A stretch of DNA of 64,000 nucleotides from assembly GCA_015680685.1 (NCBI GenBank), contig MNCI01009293.1:408684-472683 (forward strand), written 5' to 3'. Positions 58,241 to 64,000 of this stretch are shown one piece after another. The position numbers and the translations under genes were made by a program. Source of the DNA: Gnetum montanum (lineage: Eukaryota; Streptophyta; Gnetopsida; Gnetales; Gnetaceae). The notes under the pieces were generated by a model. That model worked only from the letters and a program-made list of their open reading frames with translations, was not told the DNA's origin and made no database searches. Numbering within the stretch: the stretch's first letter is position 1; each line of letters starts with the position of its first letter.

Positions 58241-58386
58241 GCATGACACTTAGCTCATTTTTACATCATTTGTTAACAAAGCAAGAGGAGTTTTTATATT
58301 TTTCAAGCCCCAAGAACCTTTTGAGCCTACTAACTCACAAACTACTAACCTATTTTCACTTGTTTTCAACCATCAAGCTACCAAAG

Positions 58387-58691
58387 GTAAGCCTTAGGTC
58401 ATGGAGGACATAAACCTTTGGTTATTAATAGAAATTTTTTTAAAATTTTTCTAACTTTTCATTGTTAACCCATTAAAATAATATGAAATTAATCACCATG
58501 AAGGGTTAAGACCACCATACAAACTCTAATATATAAGAATAAAATAATATTAAATTAATCCTAAACGAGCATTTAACAATCAACCTTTAACAATCCATAA
58601 ATTAAAATAACCCAAACTAACAAAGAAATATGTTTAATAATTAAGGATTATGAACCAAAATGCTAATCATGGGTTATGTTTATGATTGAAG
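58387..58691 (+). other. Possible intron upstream of ORF3
   Basis: ACCAAAG/GTAAGCC at 58386/58387 is a good donor. GATTGAAG/ATGGCA at 58691/58692 could be the acceptor, though its pyrimidine tract is poor. The sequence between is AT-rich and noncoding. This would place a spliced untranslated leader between the internal promoter and the ORF3 start codon. Inference only. Confidence 0.35.
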
Positions 58692-61590
58692 ATGGCACCA
58701 AAATGAGGACCATAAGCAGGCAAGCCATCACAAACTAGGGAAAACTGATCTTAGGGAGGAAGGGGCTAATAGCAATAGCAACCATAGCAACTCCAAGAAT
58801 AGCCAACTAAGGGCATGCATGCAACTAGGCCTCTTTGAGAGGAACTTGAAGTGAAATTTTTCAAACAGATTCCCATAGCAAAGATAGGCCATTCCAAGAA
58901 AGATGAGGATCCTAGGCCAAGGCCTAACTTGGAGGTCATCCTCACGAAGGCTTGTTTGGAGAAAATTAGGATCAAAGATGTCCAAAGTTCTATCATTTAG
59001 GAGCTAAACTTTCAACTCTTCTTAGAGCTAGCATTGGAGAAGGTCCAAACCCAATTTCCTTATGGCCCATTCTCTCTAATAGTGAAGAATGATACATAGA
59101 GGTGACCTACTTGTTTTGAAACAATTGAGAAGAGGATGCATTGGTAAAGATCAAATACATCACCATCTCCTACTCAATTGATGCCATTACAAAGCTCCTT
59201 GATTTGCCAAACACAAGGGAAAAATTAGCTAAGATCTTAATGTAGGTGGACCAAAAATCCAAGAAAGAGTGAATCCAATGATGCTATGGGCCAGACCTCA
59301 AGAAGTATGATGCCCTCGCAAGGATAGAATGAGCATATTTCAAGATTACGACCTACCACCTAAATCCAACGGTGATGCCCAGTAACATGATAGCCTTCTT
59401 TACCTGGGCATGCACTACTCTAAATGGAAAATTCCTAGTCAACCTACCCCAACTCATTTTTTTAGAAATTAATAAATGCTTCAAAGAAAATGAGAAGGAT
59501 AGGAAGACACTCGCCATTCTGTGTCTCATCCACAAGTTGTGAAAAAGGGAAGGAATCACTTACTCTTCCAATGACGTGGTCCACTATGCTCCTGCTAGAT
59601 CTTGGAAGAAGATGATAAAAGATAAGGCAACAACCAAGCCATAAGAAGAGCAGCAGCCACCGCCACCACCTACAACCCCAAAGACTACACTAGAAATGCT
59701 CTTAACTATTGAAAGACTCAGAAAACTTTAAGAGCAACAACTACAACAATAGCAAGACTCTACATGTAGAGGGAAATCCTCCATTTACTATCCATCCATG
59801 AGCCATCTTAACAAGGTTGCCAAGACCATAAGTTGGCTAGATAGTGAAATAGTTGTGATCTTCTCCACACAAAGGAACCAAGTGTCCACCAAGTGCAATC
59901 CAAGAACTAGGGAGCTCATAATGTTCATTCTAGGACAAAGATTCCCTGAGATCTTAGGAAATGTTATGGTAGTTTCCATCATGTTGGAGGAAGGCGAGGG
60001 GGCAACCATCCTAATAATGCCACATAAGGAGCAAGAGATAGCAGTGGAGGTGGTGGCTGATAGGATTTCTAAAGCCCTTAATGCTCCGATGACATCAATA
60101 CCTAACATTACCATCATGCTAGACATCCATACATCCACAAGTGTAAGAAGTGATCAGATGAGCGCTTCCCAACACAAGAAAATGTTTCAAAGATTTCTTG
60201 AAGTTGGGTAACCATTTTCATAGATCTTCAATCTCCTAGATGAAACTATAGCAAACTAGTCATAGTTGCTTGAGATAAGGGGTAAGCTATTGCTCACCAA
60301 TGCACAAGTTGATGAGGCCATCATACCTAATCAGTGGTTGGCTACCAAAGTTTTTAAGTTGCGAGCCTATCTCTCTGACCCCACCATTCTTCAACTAAAG
60401 CTCACTTGAGATAACTCTTTTCAAAAACTTTAGAAAAAGCTTTAGGCTATCAAGAATGCAAAAGAGATGATGATCTTTGATGCATCCATGTTAGTGGCCA
60501 TGACCAACAACATTGACAAGAACCTACTGTAGATTCACAAATAAAACTTGGTCCTTACCAAAGATAACCACAACATATGAAATGCTGAGTAATAGAAGGA
60601 TGAAATGATCAAGTTCATACTCCAGCAGCAGGAGCAATTCATCAAGGTAAACTTGGATCTGAGGGATTAGTAGTAGAAAATTGCAATCTCTTAATGGAGG
60701 AAGTCCATGCTCTTTGCTAAAAGACCACAATTGAGGTAGCCACCCAGAAGAATGAGGCCCTGAAGTTTAAACAAGTAAAAAATCTTCCCAAGAACCAGGT
60801 TGGGCTACTTAAGGAGGTCAATAAAAAGATATTTGACTAACAAAGGTAAAGATAAATGAGACCCTCCAGTAATTCCAACAATGATGCAATGTATTGCAAT
60901 CCATCTTTAATGGAATGAATGTGTACAACAAGGCCTAAATTTTCTTAAAGGAGTTACAAATCAAGGATATGACAGAGTACATGGAGCTTACTAATGTCCA
61001 TTATGCAAACTTAGTTATGCTGATAGTAGGAAGGCTAAGGTTAGTTTGGAAAAATAAGTTGCCAATACCTACCCCTTCTATAAGGAAGAATTCAAGTTTC
61101 ACAAAGAGACAAAACAAAAGTTGGAGACATGCAATGCAAAACTTGAAGTTCTTAGGAGTAAATCCACTAATCAATGATCTATTGCTAAGAACCTAGCAAG
61201 ATGAATGAATGACTCCTGTGAGCTATAGAACCTAGTAAACACATTCGATATTGAATGTAAACAATTCGTAGCCTAGTTTGTCAATGTGAAGGAAATGTTT
61301 TCTTTGATGCCATGATCATGGGATATCCCTACACTAGCCCATATTAGTGAAGCCACTTGAACTGTTTACAACCCATAAAGTAAAGAAGAAAAATGAAAGC
61401 ACTTATGGATGCTTTCAAACTTTTGACAATAGCAATGGTAGTAGCAAGTTCACTTGAGCCTCCAATAGTATCACGATGGGATGAAGGACCATCAGAGACA
61501 TAGGAACCTCCACATCCAAGCACTGTATCAAAATTCATCATAGCTTTAGCTATCCTATAGGCACCTATTGAAAATTTTGTTTGTGTATAA
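58692..61590 (+). pseudogene. ORF3 of A5, extra gene after pol
   Basis: About 960 codons in one broken frame series beginning MAPK at 58692. Segments in order: a Gln-rich start, LEVKFFKQIPIAKIGHSKKD, a globular part (MIAFFTWACTTLNGKFLVNL, LEINKCFKENEKDRKTLAIL, YAPARSWKKMIKD), a Pro-rich hinge QQPPPPPTTPKTTLEMLLTI near 59650-59720, open stretch 59798-60211 (LNKVAKTISWLDSEIVVIF), then a long Lys/Gln/Glu-rich region to 60850 that looks coiled coil. The globular part recalls the 'putative plant transposon protein' type domains found with gypsy elements; this is an inference by pattern. Not env-like: no signal peptide or membrane span seen. Confidence 0.55.
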
Positions 61591-61751
61591 TTTTTTTGTA
61601 ATGAGCACTCATTTTTGTAAAAATTGCACAATCTTGAACTCAAAGTTAGTTAGAGTTAGTCTATCTATCTTTCTATCAATAAATTCCATACTTCCCCAAA
61701 TTTTGTAAGAAACTTGATCCTAATTTTGTTGACTTAAGGATGATTTTTTAG

Positions 61752-61766
61752 TCAATTGTGGGGGTA
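61752..61766 (+). promoter_or_regulatory. Polypurine tract of A5 at the 3' LTR
   Basis: TCAATTGTGGGGGTA directly before TGATGAACC, in the place and form expected for second-strand priming. Confidence 0.85.
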
Positions 61767-62128
61767 TGATGAACCATTAATAAGATAGGTTGCGTTGATG
61801 CATGTCCATCAATGTAATACCATTAATGCATGCTAGGATGTATTGATGTAGGTACATTGATGCTAATGTAATCATTACCTATATAAATGCACTTACCCCT
61901 AATATTTATGGCATCTTTTAGTCTTAGTATTAGCTAAACTCTTGCAATTTCTTCCTTCCAAAATTAGAATAATTTTCCTCTAAGCACCTACAGTGTGATT
62001 ATATGAGATTGTATGGAATTTTATTCGAGTGCTCATGTACCTGGACACATTGGCATGACCAACAATAAAATTGATCTTTCCTACATTCATTACAACACTT
62101 AGACTAATTTATTGTTTTGTTTTAGTAC
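61767..62128 (+). repeat. 3' LTR of A5, left part
   Basis: TGATGAACCATTAATAAG, GTTGATGCATGTCCATCAATG at 61794, TATA box CTATATAAAT at 61879, then R sequence matching 47440-47680 up to TTTTTAGTAC-like text at 62128, where the A6 LTR is inserted. The remaining part of this LTR is not in the window. Confidence 0.85.
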
Positions 62129-62545
62129 TGATGAGTGGCGAGGTACCCCTACACTCAACCATACGAATACAAGCGTGTACGCGTGATCCGATCGAACTCC
62201 GCAGACTAAATGCCTTAACGCCACAAGAAACACTTGGGGTTAATCGTTCATTGTCTTCCAAGGCTTGCTTGTATGTGTCACGGTGTATGGTTAAGCAAGT
62301 CTGAGGTATATGATTTTTTTGGTATTTTTCAGTTTATCTCCTAAGCTATGAGGGAAAGGGTTGAGAAACTAACTAACTCTAACTAATGTCCTAAGTCTAA
62401 ATTAACTAGCGTCAGCATCCGTTCCCACTTACCGGACACACCCTGAACTATGCAACTGTGGCTACCAAACGCTAATCGTTACTGGGATCACCACACGTAA
62501 CGCAAGTGCTCGAAGTGGTCGTACTGAGGCACCTATTTAGCCTAA

Positions 62546-62838
62546 GTGTGATAAGCAGCCGATTCCTTGGCTAGCCGTACACACCCGTGGATGCTCGTAG
62601 CCAAGTCGTACTTATCACACGTTCTAGCCTAGCGATGAGTAGCCGATTCCTTAACTAGCCGTACACATTGGACTACCACTGGGATTACCAAGTGCAGATC
62701 CTGGAATACGCTACTGGGTTACCAAGCAGTCACAATGCTCGTAATCAAGTCGTACTCACGCGTTGCGACGAGCAGCCGATTCCTTGATTAGCCGTACACA
62801 TCCGTAGATGCTCGTAATCAAGTCGTACTCGTGCGCAC
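62546..62838. repeat. Hairpin-forming repeat units in A6 R/U5
   Basis: Unit 1 (62546-62620): outer arms GTGTGATAAG and CTTATCACAC, inner arms CTTGGCTA (62566-62573) and TAGCCAAG (62598-62605). Unit 2 (about 62768-62832): outer ACGAG and CTCGT, inner CTTGATTA (62783-62790) and TAATCAAG (62815-62822). The sequences between arms (CAGCCGATTC, TCGTA, GCCGTACACA) are shared. Partial units at about 62642-62668 and 62732-62772. The units would lie 200-500 bases into the transcript. Confidence 0.75.
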
Positions 62839-63101
62839 TAGGAAAGCAATAAATAACAACAAAATAAAACCATGTACTACAAGGTTTATCCAATCAAGTT
62901 TGTCTTTCTTTCCGTACACAACTTGTGTTCAGGTTACAAAGTTGCTCGAATAAAGAGTCATTCACTCTAGGACTCCTACTGTAGGCACATGGGAAATTAA
63001 TCTAACTCTGGAGTGTTCAAACTGCCAGAGCTTTGCTACTTCTAGCCAGGATTGGGAAATGAAGGGAGTGCCGCCTCTTATTTATAGATATGACGGCGGA
63101 C

Positions 63102-63163
63102 TGCGATATCATGTACATGATATCGCATGGAGAGACATGATATCGCGGCGGCCGCGATATCAT
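63102..63163. promoter_or_regulatory. Paired palindromes in A6 U3
   Basis: 63102-63127 is a perfect 26-base palindrome (arms TGCGATATCATGT). 63137-63163 is a 27-base palindrome with 13-base arms ATGATATCGCGGC around one G. Both share GATATC with flanking CG. They lie 15-90 bases upstream of the TATA box in minus sense. Probably factor-binding or structure-forming promoter repeats. Confidence 0.75.
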
Positions 63164-63188
63164 AGCTTGTGCAATCTGCGTCTCATCA

Positions 63189-63201
63189 TACCCCCATGAC
63201 T
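63189..63201 (-). promoter_or_regulatory. Polypurine tract of A6
   Basis: AGTCATGGGGGTA in minus sense, immediately before the LTR start. Confidence 0.85.
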
Positions 63202-64000
63202 AAATGAAAACTCGTCCTCGAGTTCCTTACAATGATATCAGGTAGGTATGGTATTATTGAGGGGAAATGGAACTAATGGAATGACATGTGAACGGTTCCT
63301 TATTACAAGACTTGACACAACTGGTGTTCATGACAACAAGGGTGAACACCTTATTATAATGACATCAGGCCACATTTGGCAGCTGAGAGAAAAGAGGAGA
63401 GAGAATAGAAGAGAAGAAGAGAGAAGAGTCTTGCTGCTGCCAACGCCTAGATTGCGCCTTCCGTTGTCCATCCGTAAGCGCATTATCCATTCTACTCCTT
63501 GCATAGCTGCTTCAGCGCTGCCCATTCCAAGTGTTTGCTCTAGATCCATTCCGTTGTTGTATGATTACCATCTGCACACACAACACAATCATATATTAGC
63601 AAGGGTAATTAAATCATTAAGTAAATAATACCTTGCTTCGGTTTAGGTTCATTGGCTAGGTTGTGGTATGGCTGATATGGATCTGGGAAAATGTAGATGA
63701 TGACTACCGAAGGTGTAGGGGTTAAGGAGAAAAACAAAAAAATTTGGGGCTTAGGAGAAAAATCGAAAAAGCAGGCCCCGTACCCCCATGACTAATCGTG
63801 AACCTCTAGTAGCGTTAGAATGTTGAAAGAAAAGGAGTAAGAAAGATAGGTGAAAAGGGAAAACTATGGCATCAGTGAAATGGATATCAAGATGGAAATG
63901 AACAAAAATAAAATTAATTGAAAAATGTTAAGGAAAAGAAGTTAACTAATGTTTCAAATAGGAATGTCAGTGGGTCCTCCCCAAAGCAGGCTCATGCCCT
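63202..64000 (-). other. A6 interior next to the 3' LTR
   Basis: A second copy of AGTCATGGGGGTA lies at 63793-63781, about 590 bases inside. The conserved TGCTTTGGGGAGGACCCACT block is at about 63987-63968. In minus sense a splice-like GCAAG/GTATTATT (near 63633) and TTGTGTGTGCAG/ATGG (near 63570) bracket a short AT-rich stretch ahead of a 73-codon frame (63549-63328) with no recognised domain. The ORF3 and internal promoter of A5 are not visible here. Confidence 0.5.

Larger units (their letters stand above)
47303..62128 (+). mobile_element. GYP-A copy A5, with ORF3
   Basis: The most complete layout of the family: 5' LTR (split by LTR-B), tRNA-Asp primer site, gag, protease, RT/RNase H, truncated integrase, internal polypurine motif, pyrimidine tract, noncoding spacer, internal promoter-like block, intron-like segment, ORF3, polypurine tract and 3' LTR (split by the A6 LTR). 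Both LTRs share the subfamily repeat GTTGATGCATG, supporting one element. The outer end of the 3' LTR lies outside the window. Confidence 0.85.
62129..63188 (-). repeat. 3' LTR of A6 (1060 bp)
   Basis: TGATGAGTGGCGAGGTACCC to GCGTCTCATCA on the + strand. In minus sense U3 is 63188 to about 63087 with GATATC palindromes, the TATA box is at 63086-63075 (TATAAATAAGAG) and R/U5 covers the rest. It is about 200 bases longer than other copies because of hairpin repeat units in R/U5. Confidence 0.9.
62129..64000 (-). mobile_element. GYP-A copy A6, 3' end only
   Basis: 3' LTR plus about 800 bases of interior, minus strand, inserted in the A5 3' LTR. The boundary at 62128/62129 is sharp. It keeps abundant CpG and clean motifs, so it is the youngest GYP-A copy here. 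The gag-pol part lies beyond the right edge. Confidence 0.85.

Noticed and set aside
59788-60138. 116-codon minus-strand frame
   Set aside because: Shadow of the ORF3 frame on the + strand; no recognisable protein pattern.
58692-61590. Envelope gene in the ORF3 position
   Set aside because: No signal peptide, membrane span or cleavage-site pattern; the long charged coiled-coil-like part argues against it.
62546-62620. tRNA gene from a cloverleaf-like hairpin
   Set aside because: No A-box, B-box or anticodon arm of the right size; no tRNA gene was recognised in the window.
62546-62838. CRISPR-like array from regularly repeated segments
   Set aside because: Only two full units, no unique spacers, inside a plant retrotransposon LTR; better explained as hairpin repeats.
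63248-63628. 126-codon + strand frame
   Set aside because: Opposite to the element's sense, overlapping its 3' noncoding region; Arg/Glu repeats come from GAGA-rich DNA.

Overview
The window looks like intergenic DNA of a plant nuclear genome, probably a large repeat-rich one. I see no host gene, rRNA, tRNA or CRISPR array. Almost everything recognisable is decayed LTR retrotransposon, mostly Ty3/gypsy, nested several layers deep, with small LINE and Copia-like remnants. No coding region is intact. Reading frames are broken by stops and frameshifts, and many stops are one transition away from CAA, CAG, CGA or TGG, as expected from long-term cytosine methylation and deamination. The plant lineage cannot be read from the sequence.

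The dominant family (called GYP-A here) has LTRs with TGATG...CATCA ends and a primer-binding site complementary to the 3' end of plant tRNA-Asp. Its layout is gag, protease, RT, RNase H, integrase, a pyrimidine-rich tract, about 1.3 kb of noncoding DNA, a second promoter-like block, an extra reading frame (ORF3), a polypurine tract and the 3' LTR. Six copies are labelled. A1 (-) occupies 1-13215 and is split by A2 (+, 2437-8521, gag only, flanked by CTCAA duplications). A3 (-) runs from about 23.5 to 30.0 kb. A4 (-) is at 30.0-40.9 kb. A5 (+) is at 47.3-62.1 kb. A6 (-) starts at 62129 and leaves the window. Solo GYP-A LTRs with target-site duplications lie at 17631-18253 and 45854-46706.

Two other gypsy elements use an initiator-Met-type primer site. 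G1 (+, 15283-19440) keeps a 5' LTR, gag and protease. G2 (+, 40.9-47.3 kb) is a chromovirus-like gag-pol whose frame ends just before its polypurine tract. A further LTR family (LTR-B, about 2.4-2.7 kb, TGTTG...CAACA ends) is inserted in the A4 RT gene with a perfect ATAAC duplication, and again in the A5 5' LTR. LINE fragments lie at 14.5 kb (+) and 22.3-23.3 kb (-), and a Copia-like solo LTR lies at 20.7-21.3 kb.

The most interesting signals belong to GYP-A. A promoter-like block upstream of ORF3 carries the same short repeats as the LTR promoter of its own subfamily. The polypurine motif AGTCATGGGGG recurs inside the element. The LTR promoters contain long GATATC palindromes. The young A6 LTR holds two hairpin repeats whose stems differ by compensating base changes.
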